The position numbers and the translations under genes were made by a program. From Allobrachymonas sp. (GTDB lineage Bacteria; Pseudomonadota; Gammaproteobacteria; Burkholderiales; Burkholderiaceae_C): a stretch of DNA of 55,758 nt. Positions within the stretch are counted from its first letter, which is position 1, and each line of letters opens with the position of its first letter. The stretch spans positions 1-55,758 of the forward strand of contig JAUMWT010000010.1 of NCBI GenBank assembly GCA_030529505.1, given 5' to 3'. Below are positions 1-8,100 of this stretch, in pieces. The notes under the pieces are model-generated. The model saw only the letters and a program-made list of their open reading frames with translations, was not told the DNA's origin and ran no database searches.

Positions 1-330
1 CCTTCAATCAATGATGTTGCTGCAGTTTAACCGCCTCTCGTGACGGCATGATCTAGGCAGGGAAGGGGCTTGCGCGGCAGCCATTCGCCGTCTGTTCAGC
101 CCGCTGCATCGGCGGGGCATGGCCGAGCTGCCGGGGGTGGATGCCCGCATGATGCTTGCTGGATGCATCGTTGTTGGATGCGTGGCCGCCTCTGGCGCTG
201 CATGGTCTCCGCACGCTATCACGGTGCGCCTCGCGCATGCGTTGACTCAGTGGTTGGTGCCGCGCGCAAAAAACAGCCCGCAGAAGCGGGCTGTATGGTG
301 TGCGCCGTTGCGCTATTCTGCCGATCTGGT
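1..330. other. left-edge region without a recognisable gene
   Basis: I see no convincing gene here. The only clear element is the intrinsic terminator of the S49 peptidase at about 268-294. The open frames in this stretch have unnatural composition and look like chance or antisense frames of GC-rich DNA. Confidence 0.5.
268..294 (-). terminator. intrinsic terminator of the S49 peptidase gene
   Basis: On the minus strand there is a perfect 9-bp stem (ACAGCCCGC / GCGGGCTGT) with a TTCT loop, followed directly by a run of T. It lies about 40 bp past the stop of the S49 peptidase gene at 331 and has the right orientation to end that transcript. Confidence 0.85.
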
Positions 331-1335
331 TCAGCGCAAGTGGTTCTGGCTTTGCATTTGCAAGGCGTTGACGGCGCCCGCCCCCACGGAAGCGCCGAAT
401 TTTCTGGCCAGGCGTTCGGCCACGCTGCCGCGGTGGGTGTAGTCCACCACTTTGTCTTGCTGCACCACATCGCGCGCGACCGAGTCTACGCTGCCCAACT
501 CATCCACCAGACCGAGCCGGATGGCTTCTTGCCCGGTCCAGATCAGGCCGCTGAAGATTTCGGGCGTTTCGCGCAGGCGTTTGCCGCGGTGCTTGCGCAC
601 CACGTCGATGAATTGCTGGTGGATCTGGTTGAGCATGGTTTGCGCATGGGCTTGCTGCTCGGGCGAAACGGGGCTGAAGGGATCGAGCATGGCCTTGTTG
701 TCGCCCGCGGTGAGCAGGCGGCGCTCGATGCCCATTTTTTCCATCGTGCCAGTGAAGCCAAAGCCGTCCATGCGCACGCCGATGCTGCCCACGATGCTGG
801 CCTTGTCCACGAAGATTTTGTCGGCGGCCACGGCAATGTAGTAGGCGCCCGAGGCGCAGGTGTCGCTTACCACGGCGTAGAGGGGCTTGTTGTGTTTTTC
901 TTTCAGTCGCGTGAGTTCGTCATTGATCATGCCCGATTGCACCGGGCTGCCGCCGGGCGAGTTGATGTGCAGCACCACGGCTTTGGCCTGCTCGTTTTCG
1001 AAAGCGGCGCGCACGTCTTCGATCACGTCCTTGGCGCTGCTGCCGATGTTGTCGCTATCGGCGATCACGCCTTCGATTTCGACCACGGCCGTGTGCGGTG
1101 CGCTACGGCTGGCGTGGATGCCGCCGCTGGAAGAGGAGGAGCTTTGAAAGCTCTGGAACACGATGAGCGCAAACAGAAACAGCCAGCCCAGGCGCAGGCC
1201 CACCCGCCAGCGGCGGGCGGTGCGCTGTTCGGTGATGGCGGCCAGGGCCAGTTTTTCGAGCGTGGCGCGTTCCCAATTGCGCGAAGCGCCTGCGGGCGGC
1301 TGGTGCTGGGGCAGCGGTGGGGGTTGAGCGGACAT
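331..1335 (-). CDS. S49 family signal peptide peptidase (SppA/SohB-like)
   Basis: Predicted 334-residue membrane-anchored serine protease of peptidase family S49, which digests cleaved signal peptides and other membrane-associated peptides on the periplasmic side. A Pro/Gln-rich cytoplasmic N-terminus is followed by one membrane segment (about residues 46-62), a short poly-Ser linker and the protease domain. The oxyanion and substrate strand INSPGGS (about 125-130), the catalytic Ser in CASGAYY (Ser162) and the likely general-base Lys in AGDNKAM (Lys214) are all visible, so the Ser-Lys dyad is intact. The length fits the short SppA type. I chose the ATG at 1335 because AGGAG lies 8-10 bp upstream; a longer open frame to 1407 has no such signal. 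A strong terminator follows. A MITE-like repeat and about 490 bp separate it from pyrR, so it is probably transcribed alone. Confidence 0.9.
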   Translation of the reverse strand: MSAQPPPLPQHQPPAGASRNWERATLEKLALAAITEQRTARRWRVGLRLGWLFLFALIVFQSFQSSSSSSGGIHASRSAPHTAVVEIEGVIADSDNIGSSAKDVIEDVRAAFENEQAKAVVLHINSPGGSPVQSGMINDELTRLKEKHNKPLYAVVSDTCASGAYYIAVAADKIFVDKASIVGSIGVRMDGFGFTGTMEKMGIERRLLTAGDNKAMLDPFSPVSPEQQAHAQTMLNQIHQQFIDVVRKHRGKRLRETPEIFSGLIWTGQEAIRLGLVDELGSVDSVARDVVQQDKVVDYTHRGSVAERLARKFGASVGAGAVNALQMQSQNHLR

Positions 1336-1750
1336 GGGGTGAACTCCTGACAAACAAAAACGGGTTCGGAAAATGGGGCGAAGAGATGGTGAAGGATGAA
1401 CAGGCACGAGCAGCGGAGCGGCAAGGACCGTATTGTGCCCTCGACGTGTCCCCGATCGAAAAGCCTTGAAGCGGTTGGGTTGATGATGCGAGACGAATGT
1501 GTGTTCAGGCGCTTCGAGTCTTCAGTGATCGTGCCTCTTGATCGCCTGGGCTGGCAAAGGCTCAAGAAAGCTCAAGAAAAAGCCATGCCCATGTCGCCGC
1601 GCGCGGGGCAGCGGGGTGAGGGCGTGCTTGAGCAAGATGGCGAGCGGCAGCGACATGGCTGGATGTGCAAACGCCCGTAGCAGCAAAGGGCAGCCACGGG
1701 GTAGGCAGACAGCGGCCTTGGCACAAGCTTTCGGTTTCGATCAACCCTTG
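1336..1750. other. intergenic region between the S49 peptidase and the pyrR-side repeat
   Basis: No gene seen. It should hold the promoter of the S49 peptidase (minus strand), but I could not pick a convincing -35/-10 pair. A MITE-like element begins at 1751. Confidence 0.4.
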
Positions 1751-1925
1751 GAACTTGTTCAAAATCTCCTCGCGGGCGCTTGAAAACGGAAGCGGGCGGT
1801 TTGCTGCGTTGCAGATCTCGCCCATAGCACGGGCCATGCCCTTCGCTCATGTACTTTGATGTGCGCCTTGCATCCCATCCCGCTCCCCGTCCAAATCGCC
1901 TCACGATGAGATTTTGAACAGGTTC
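1751..1925 (+). mobile_element. MITE-like element, copy 1, overlapping the 3' end of pyrR
   Basis: Begins GAACTTGTTCAAAATCTC and ends with the inverted complement GAGATTTTGAACAGGTTC, giving 18-bp terminal inverted repeats with one mismatch. The interior shares the left arm (CTCGCGGGCGCTTGAAAA), the GCGGGCGGT block and the central hairpin with the copies at 29049 and 36450. A short extra segment near 1846-1860 makes it longer (175 bp against about 162). The flanks no longer match; on the minus strand they read TAC and CAA, each one change from TAA. No coding capacity. On the minus strand the pyrR frame runs into it and stops inside it at 1901-1903. Confidence 0.8.
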
Positions 1926-2500
1926 GTAGTGGCAGTCGAAGAGGGGTTGCCCGCTTCTTTGCGGGCTTGCAGATGAAAGCGAAAGCGCCCTTCCTCGTCT
2001 TGCTTGAGCATGAGCGATTGATCGGCTGGCAGATGCAGTTGCGTGGCGGCAACCGAGGCCTGAAAGGGCAGTTGGCGCTCGCCGCGATCCACCATCACGG
2101 CCAGTTGCACGCTGGCGGGGCGGCCAAAGTCGAAAATTTCGTTGAGGGCGGCGCGGATGGTGCGGCCGGTGTGCAGCACGTCGTCAATCAGCAGAATGTG
2201 GGCGCCATCCACCACGAAGGGCAGCGAAGTCTGTTCGGTGCGGCTCAGGCCGCGCTGGGCAAAGTCGTCGCGGTGCATGGCGGTGGAGATGATGCCAACG
2301 CTGGGCAGGCCCCATTGCTGCTGCAGGCGCTGGGCGATCCAGGCGCCGCCCGAGGTGATGCCCACCAGTTGCGTTTGTGGTGTGCGCAGGGGCTGCAGCA
2401 GCGTGCACAGTTGCTGGTAGAGGGCTTCGGCATCGGGCAGCGCCGGCAGCGTGGGGGGCGCGGCGGGGCTGGAAGTGGCAAGGGACGGGCAATCGTTCAT
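1901..2500 (-). CDS. pyrR: PyrR-type phosphoribosyltransferase / pyrimidine regulator
   Basis: 199-residue protein of the PyrR family (uracil phosphoribosyltransferase-like; in Gram-positives an RNA-binding attenuator of pyr operons). The type I PRTase signature is clear: the PRPP-binding motif ILLIDDVLHTGRTIRAAL spans about residues 102-119, with a GITSGGAWIA loop near 47-56 and the MHRDDF segment near 75-80. The start ATG overlaps the ruvX stop (ATGA), so the two are translationally coupled, and yqgE-ruvX-pyrR is a common betaproteobacterial order. The odd part is the tail. The last seven residues (NLFKISS) and the stop codon are encoded by the terminal repeat of a MITE-like element, and the preceding stretch after about residue 181 is longer than usual for the family. 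pyrB, which often follows pyrR in related genomes, is not downstream. Confidence 0.9.
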   Translation of the reverse strand: MNDCPSLATSSPAAPPTLPALPDAEALYQQLCTLLQPLRTPQTQLVGITSGGAWIAQRLQQQWGLPSVGIISTAMHRDDFAQRGLSRTEQTSLPFVVDGAHILLIDDVLHTGRTIRAALNEIFDFGRPASVQLAVMVDRGERQLPFQASVAATQLHLPADQSLMLKQDEEGRFRFHLQARKEAGNPSSTATTNLFKISS

Positions 2501-2985
2501 GGCAAAGCGTTGAGGAATTGTTCAAGGATGATACAGGCTGCGGCTGCGTCGGGGTCGCTGGCGCCCAGCGCCAGGGCCTCGGTGGTGCTGTAGCGTTCGT
2601 CCACGCCGAATACGGGCAGGCGGCAGCGTTCGGCTAATTGGCGGCCAAAGGTGGTGGCGGAGCGGGTGTTGGTGTGCGCCGCGCCATCGGGGTGATAGGG
2701 AATGCCCAGCACCAGGGCTTGCGGCTCCCACTCGCGCAGCAGATCGGCAATGGCCTGCAGGCGTGCATCGCCGCGGGCCACGATGCTGCGGCAGGGCGTG
2801 GCGTTGCGGCTGATGCGGTTGCCCACGGCCACGCCCACGCGCTTTTTGCCAAAGTCGATGCCCATGAAGCGCTCTAGCCGCGCGGGAATAGTCACAGCGC
2901 CTTGCGCCAATTCTGCGGGCAGGTACAGGCGCGCAGCCAGGGCTGTGGATGCGGGAGCCGTTGGGGTGGGGGCGTTGGAATGCAT
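2497..2985 (-). CDS. ruvX: RuvX/YqgF family RNase H-fold nuclease
   Basis: Member of the YqgF/RuvX family of RNase H-like proteins, implicated in 16S rRNA pre-processing and proposed as a Holliday-junction resolvase. The first catalytic strand GIDFGKKRVGVAVGN, the VLGIPYHPDG segment, and the VDERYSTTEAL and SDPDAAAACIILEQFL motifs near the C-terminus are all present. From the ATG at 2985 the protein has 162 residues with about 40 residues ahead of the first strand, longer than in many homologues. A start at 2865 (MGIDFG) would give the minimal domain, and a TTG at 3006 is also possible. No strong Shine-Dalgarno sequence decides between them. It lies 64 bp after yqgE and overlaps pyrR by ATGA. 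Confidence 0.88.
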   Translation of the reverse strand: MHSNAPTPTAPASTALAARLYLPAELAQGAVTIPARLERFMGIDFGKKRVGVAVGNRISRNATPCRSIVARGDARLQAIADLLREWEPQALVLGIPYHPDGAAHTNTRSATTFGRQLAERCRLPVFGVDERYSTTEALALGASDPDAAAACIILEQFLNALP

Positions 2986-3048
2986 GGGGTGGGAGCAAGC
3001 GATCAAGCCATCGCCGGATCGCGCAAGCGGCGCGGCCGGGCGGTGGCG

Positions 3049-3729
3049 TCAGGCCGTGCCGGCCTGCATCGTCAGCCGGCCGGGCGCGATGCCCAGCAGC
3101 TCGAAGGCGAGGTTGTAGCGCAGCTCCAGCGGGGTGTCGAAGATCAGGGCCTGGCTGGCTGGTACGGTGAGCCAACTGTTGTGGCGCACTTCGTCTTCCA
3201 GCTGCCCTTTTCCCCAGGAGGAGTAGCCCAGCGCAGCGAACAGCGAACGGGGGCCGCTGCCTTCGGAAAGGGCTTCGAGAATGTCACGCGAGGTGGTCAT
3301 CTGCAGGCCGTCGGGCGTTGGCAAAGACGAGGTGTAGTGCCAGCGCGCGCTTTGCCCCGCGCTTGTTTCATCGTCAGCGTCGCTCTCTGATGCAACGCCG
3401 CTGTCGTTGGCAGGCATGTGGCTGGCGGCTTCGCCTTCGTGCTGCGGGTGCAGGATGAAGCCGCGCTCGGCCTGCACCGGGCCGCCCCAGCAAACGGGCA
3501 GATCGCGCAGGTCTTGCCGCCTGAGCGGCATGCGAATCTGCTCGAACAGCTCGGCCAGCGTCATGCCCAGCGGTTTGTTGATGCACAGGCCCAAGGCGCC
3601 GTCTGCATTGTGCTCGCAGATATAGACCACGCTGCGGGCAAAGGCAGGGTCTTCCATGCCCGGCATGGCGATCAGGAAGTGTTGCGACCAGTTGACGCAA
3701 GAGGAAGGGGCGGCTGTCATGGCGGGCAT
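3049..3729 (-). CDS. YqgE/AlgH family protein (UPF0301)
   Basis: 226-residue protein of the YqgE/AlgH family, whose molecular function is not established; AlgH was named for an effect on alginate in Pseudomonas. Recognised by the N-terminal core LIAMPGMEDPAFARSVVYICEHNADGALGLCIN, the CWGGPVQAERGF motif and the C-terminal ALGYSSWGKGQLEDE..NSWLTVPA block. A segment of about 30 acidic and Ser-rich residues near the middle looks like a lineage-specific insertion. GGAG about 10 bp upstream supports the ATG at 3729. It heads the yqgE-ruvX-pyrR set. Confidence 0.9.
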   Translation of the reverse strand: MPAMTAAPSSCVNWSQHFLIAMPGMEDPAFARSVVYICEHNADGALGLCINKPLGMTLAELFEQIRMPLRRQDLRDLPVCWGGPVQAERGFILHPQHEGEAASHMPANDSGVASESDADDETSAGQSARWHYTSSLPTPDGLQMTTSRDILEALSEGSGPRSLFAALGYSSWGKGQLEDEVRHNSWLTVPASQALIFDTPLELRYNLAFELLGIAPGRLTMQAGTA

Positions 3730-4098
3730 TGTAGGTCAGCTCCATGCGGAAAGAAGGGGGCATTGGGCAGCGGGAGAATGCCGCAAGTGTCTGTTCAAAG
3801 TCTTGTGTCGCAACTGTTTTCTCATCGCTCCGTTTCACTTGCAAAAAGACTCTGGGCAGAGGTTATGCGGGCCGCGGCCAGGTATCCGACAGGGCGGCAT
3901 GACAGCTTCTGTCGCATTGGGCGAATGCCGCGTCTTGTGTCTTTTGTTCTTTTCCGAATTGGGCCTTGGCTTCAAAAAGCTTGGAGCCAGCAGATTGCAT
4001 TGCGTTGCGGAGCTGGAGATGCGCTTGAGCGAGGCGTGTTGCTGTTTGCCCGTATGGCTTTGTGGGGCAGCTTTCGTCCTCGGTCGCTTCAAGCGGCA
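3730..4098. other. intergenic region between the yqgE promoter side and the nuclease
   Basis: About 370 bp with no supportable gene. It contains the upstream region of yqgE. No clear terminator for the nuclease gene was identified. Confidence 0.4.
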
Positions 4099-4569
4099 TC
4101 AAGGCCTGGCTTGTGAAGAAGGCTGCTTTTTTCTGCGCCCCCACTGCCAGGGCGGCACGGGCCGGGCATCTGCCCACAGGCCGCGTTGTGCGGCCTGCGC
4201 CTCTTCCTGAAACAGGTACAAATGGCCATGGCCTTTGGCATAGCGGTCGTACACCCAGGCCATGCCTTGGCCGAGCATGTGTTGCGCGGCGTTCTGATCC
4301 TGGCAGTGCACATCGGCCACCACGCGGCCGTAGCGGTCGATGGTTTGGGGATGGATCGTGGCCTGCTGCCGATGGCACAAAGCGGCCAAGGTCTGCCTGG
4401 CTTGCTGGCCGAAGGGCTGGCTCTTTTCAGGGGCATCAATCGTTGCGATGCGCACTTTGGTGAGCGTGTGCTGGTTGGCTGGGCCGCAGCGGGCAAGCAA
4501 AGTGTCGCCATCGAAAACCGCCACGACGAGGCAGAGCAGAGAGGAAGCGAGCATGGAAGGATGAGGCAA
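4099..4569 (-). CDS. thermonuclease-family (SNase-like) nuclease, probable 5' frameshift
   Basis: Staphylococcal-nuclease-like domain that would cleave DNA/RNA phosphodiesters with Ca2+. The core is intact: VFDGDTLL, VRIATIDAPEKSQPFGQQA (catalytic Arg and Glu), DRYGRVVADV (second Arg) and LGQGMAWVYDRY. In this frame the only starts are TTG (4569) or ATG (4554), giving a short hydrophobic leader. Just upstream, an ATG at 4600 opens a typical Lys-Lys-hydrophobic signal peptide (MKKIALCFF...) in another frame. It begins with a run of seven A. One extra A would join the two frames into MKKNRPLLLLLLPHPSM... and then the nuclease. So this is either a sequencing or assembly slip, a frameshifted gene, or a phase-variable tract. 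The tail is Arg/Lys-rich. Confidence 0.8.
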   Translation of the reverse strand: MPHPSMLASSLLCLVVAVFDGDTLLARCGPANQHTLTKVRIATIDAPEKSQPFGQQARQTLAALCHRQQATIHPQTIDRYGRVVADVHCQDQNAAQHMLGQGMAWVYDRYAKGHGHLYLFQEEAQAAQRGLWADARPVPPWQWGRRKKQPSSQARP

Positions 4570-5145
4570 GAGCAGAAGAAGCAGAGGGCGATTTTTTTCA
4601 TAAGCAGCCGCTCACGATTCCATGATGCTGCAATGCGAGGCGTTTGGACGTGGCGCAGGACGGAGGGCGAAGCGCATGAGCCGTGGGATGGGCAGGCTTG
4701 GCCGGGCCGGGGATCGGCAGTGCCTGCGCAATGGCACAGATGGCAGATGCTGAACGGAAGACGGACGGCCAAGACGGGTGGATGGCTGTCAAGCGAGCCG
4801 CAGCCCAGACTGGCTGTCTTGGCAAGGGGTGCAACAAAGAGCCTGGTCCTTTGCCGCCTTGCCCGAAGGCTTGCTTGGCAAAGGCAGCATCTGCTGCCTT
4901 GCAAATGCGCGCCGGGCGGCTGGCCCGTTCGTGCTGTGTGTTTCGTGCTTTGCGCCTTGCAGCGACTGCCTTTGCCAAGCAAGGCACACGATGCGAAGAC
5001 TTTGAACGGGCTTTTCGCCGCGTGCTTCATGGATCGCGTGAAAAGAAAAACGCCGCAAACGGCCCCATGTGCAGGGGCACGCCCACGGCATGAGCGGTGC
5101 CGATCGCCTGGCTGGGGCCGCCGCGCCCCGGCTTCTTCTTGGCGA
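4570..5145. other. intergenic region downstream of chpA containing a long inverted repeat
   Basis: About 575 bp without a supportable gene. It holds the A7-tract leader of the nuclease (minus, 4600 downward) and an 18-nt perfect inverted repeat, CTTGCTTGGCAAAGGCAG at 4870-4887 and its complement at 4966-4983. No clear T-tract terminator for chpA was seen. Confidence 0.5.
4870..4983. repeat. 18-nt perfect inverted repeat with 78-nt spacer
   Basis: CTTGCTTGGCAAAGGCAG at 4870-4887 pairs perfectly with 4966-4983. The spacer is GC-rich. It lies downstream of chpA and upstream of the nuclease. It could form a large RNA hairpin in transcripts leaving chpA, or be the relic of an element. Confidence 0.7.
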
Positions 5146-8100
5146 TCAGGCTTTGGCGGCGGGTGCGCGTGCGTGCTGGCGCAGCAGTTCGAGCATGGCT
5201 TCTTCGGGATAGGGCTTGCCCAAAAAGCCGGTGGCGCCCAGCTCGGTGGCGTGGTCGCGGTGCTTGTCGGCCGTGCGCGAGGTGATCATGATCACGGGCA
5301 GGTCTTTCAGCTCCTCGCTGCTGCGGATGTTGTGCAGCAGGTCAAAGCCGTCCATCTGCGGCATTTCGATGTCCGACAGCACGATGTCCGGCCGCTCTTT
5401 GGCGATGGCGCGCAGGGCCGCCACGCCGTCTGCGGCCGAGGCCACGCGGTAGCCTTCGCGCTGCAGCAGGCGGCCGGTGACGCGGCGCACGGTGATGGAG
5501 TCGTCCACCACCAGCACCAGCGGCGCCGGGGGCGCTGCGGGCCTGGCTTCGCTGCCAAGCACGGCAGGGTCGGCCCGGTCGGAGCTGTAGGAGCGTATGG
5601 CTTCTTCGTAGCTGAAGGACAAAGCCACCGGGTTGTAGATGAAGAGGGCCGAGCCGTCGGGCAGCAGGGTGATGCCCGATAGCCCCGGCATGCGCGCCAG
5701 TTGCGGGCCGATGTTTTTCACCACCACTTCGTGGTTGCCCACGACGGCGTCCACGTGCATGACGATGCGCTGCGCCGCGCTGCGCAGAATCAGGACCACG
5801 TGGCGCTTGGCGCTCACGTTGGCGCTGCGGCGGCTGGCCTGCAGCATGGCGCCGGCCCAGTAGAAGGGCAGGCTTTCGCCGTGGAAGGTGTAGCTGTGGG
5901 CGTTGTAGGCTTGCTGGATCTCTTTGCTGGAGGCGCGTTGCACCGATTCGATCAGGCCGGAAGGCACGCCAAAGCGCAAGTCGCCCGCCTGCACTTCCAC
6001 CACTTGCGTCACGGCCGTGGTCAGCGGCAGCACCAGCGTGAACTCGGTGCCCGCCTGCGGGCGGCTGCGCGTTTCGATGCGCCCGCCCAGGGCCTTGACC
6101 TCGGTGCGCACCACGTCCATGCCCACGCCGCGGCCAGCCAGCGAAGTGACCTGGTCGGCCGTGCTCAGTCCGCTCTGGAAGATCAGTTGCATGGCCTCGT
6201 CGTCGCTGATCTGGGCGTCGGGCGCCAGCAGCTTGTTGGCAATGGCTTTTTCGCGAATGCGCGGCACGTTCAGGCCCTTGCCGTCGTCGCGCACCGAAAT
6301 GGCCACGTCGTTGCCATCCTGCTGCAGGCTGATTTCAATGTGGCCCACGGCTTCTTTGCCTGCTTGCGCGCGCTGCTCGGGCGATTCGATGCCGTGCACT
6401 ACGGCATTGCGCAGCAGGTGCTCGAAGGGCGAGGCGATGCGCTCGATGATGGTGCGATCCATCGCCGTTTGCGCGCCGCTGATGTTGAGCGTGACCTGCT
6501 TGCCGCTTTCCTTGGCGGCCTGGCGCACCACGCGGTACAGGCGCTCGGAAAGGCTGTCGAACTCGACCATGCGCGAGCGCAGCAAATCGTCTTGCAGTTC
6601 GCGCGCCTGGCGGGCCTGGGCGATCAGATTGTCCTCGGACGCCTGCACGGTGCGCACCATGGTGCGCTGCACCGAGGCCACGTCGTTGACCGATTCGGCC
6701 ATCATGCGCGTGAGTTCTTGCACGCGGGTGAAGCGGTCGAATTCCAGCGGGTCGAAGTTGGCGGCGTTTTCGGCCGCTTGCGCCATGCGCGATTGCATCT
6801 GCGTTTCGGCCTGCAGCTCCATGTCGCGCAGTTGCGCGCGCAGGCGGTCCAGGCTGCCGTCCATGTCTTGCATGGCCTGGCGCAGCTGCTGCACTTCGGC
6901 TTCCAGGCGGGCGCGGCTGATCATCACTTCGCCCGTGCTGCCCAGCATGCGGTCGAGCACCTGGGAGCGCACCCGCACCTGCGGCTGCATCACGGTGTGC
7001 GCCGGTGCGTGCGTGACCACGGGCATGGCCACCACGTGCTGAAGTTGGCTGGCCGCTGCTTGGCTGGCGGCCGGGGCGGCGGGGGCGGGCAAAGCCGCCA
7101 CTGCGCCACTGCCAGCGGGCTGGCTGGCCGAATCGGCTGCAGGCGCTGTGCGGGCGGCTGCCGCTTCAATCGACGAGGCGCTTGCCAAGGCCGCCACGGC
7201 TGTTGCGGCGCTTGTGTCTGCTGCGGCCGATGGGCTTGCGGGCGCGCCATCGCTGCCGGGGGAGGGCGTGGAAGCGGCATCGGTTTCAATGGTACCGGTT
7301 TCTCCATGAAGCAGGCGGGTGAAATGCTCGTCCACCTCGTCGAGCATGGCCTGCAATTGCTCCAGCGCCTGCACCGATTCGCTGTTTTTGCCCAGCGTGC
7401 CCAAATCGCTGATGGCCGATTCCATGTCGTGCACCATGGCGCCCAACTGCATGGCGCCAGCCAGGCGCGCGCCGCCCTTGAAGGTGTGCAGCAGGCGCTG
7501 CGCTTCGGTGCGGGCGCCGCCGTTGTCGGGGTGGGCCACCCATTGCCGCATCACGGCGTTGAGCTGCGGCAGCAGGGTTTGCGCTTCTTCGCGGAAGATG
7601 TCGAACAGCTCGGGGTCGATGGCGTCCGGCGTGTTGTCGCAAGTGGCAAGCGCCGGGGCCGTTGCTGGCGCGGCGGCTTGAACGAGGACGGTTTTTTCTG
7701 CAGGCGCTGTTGGCTCCGTTGCGCGGGCGTCGGGCTGTGCGGCAGGCTCGCTGGCACGGGCCTTGTGGGTCTTGTCTGTGGCGCCATCTGCCGTGCGGGC
7801 TGCTGGCGCGGCGCTTGCGGTGACGGGGGCTGCCTTGCCGGCTGCGCAAGGTTCGGCATCGCTGGCAGTGCTTGCATCGGCATCCGCCTTTGCGGCAGCG
7901 ACCGCATCCGCAGCGGGCGGCTCAGCGGCATCGGGGCTTTCGTCTGCCGTTGCCGCTTGGTCGGGTGCGGCCGTGTCTGCTGCTGTTGCTAGGGCAGCAG
8001 GCCCAGTTGGCGCTGCAAGGCCCTCAACATTTTTTTTTTCGATGCCGGCTGGCTTGGCTGGCGGCGCTGTGTCGGTGGGGCAGAAAGAGACTGCTTTGTC

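Noticed and set aside
70-1350. 426-residue open frame on plus
   Set aside because: Antisense shadow of the S49 peptidase gene; composition is His/Ala/Gly-rich without motifs.
4089-5030. 313-residue minus frame across the nuclease
   Set aside because: Only its short MKKIALCFF segment looks biological (signal peptide); the rest is the wrong frame of the nuclease and non-coding DNA.
5701-7992. 763-residue open frame on plus
   Set aside because: It is antisense to chpA, is rich in Gly/His/Ala/Val typical of the reverse frame of GC-rich genes, and matches no family.
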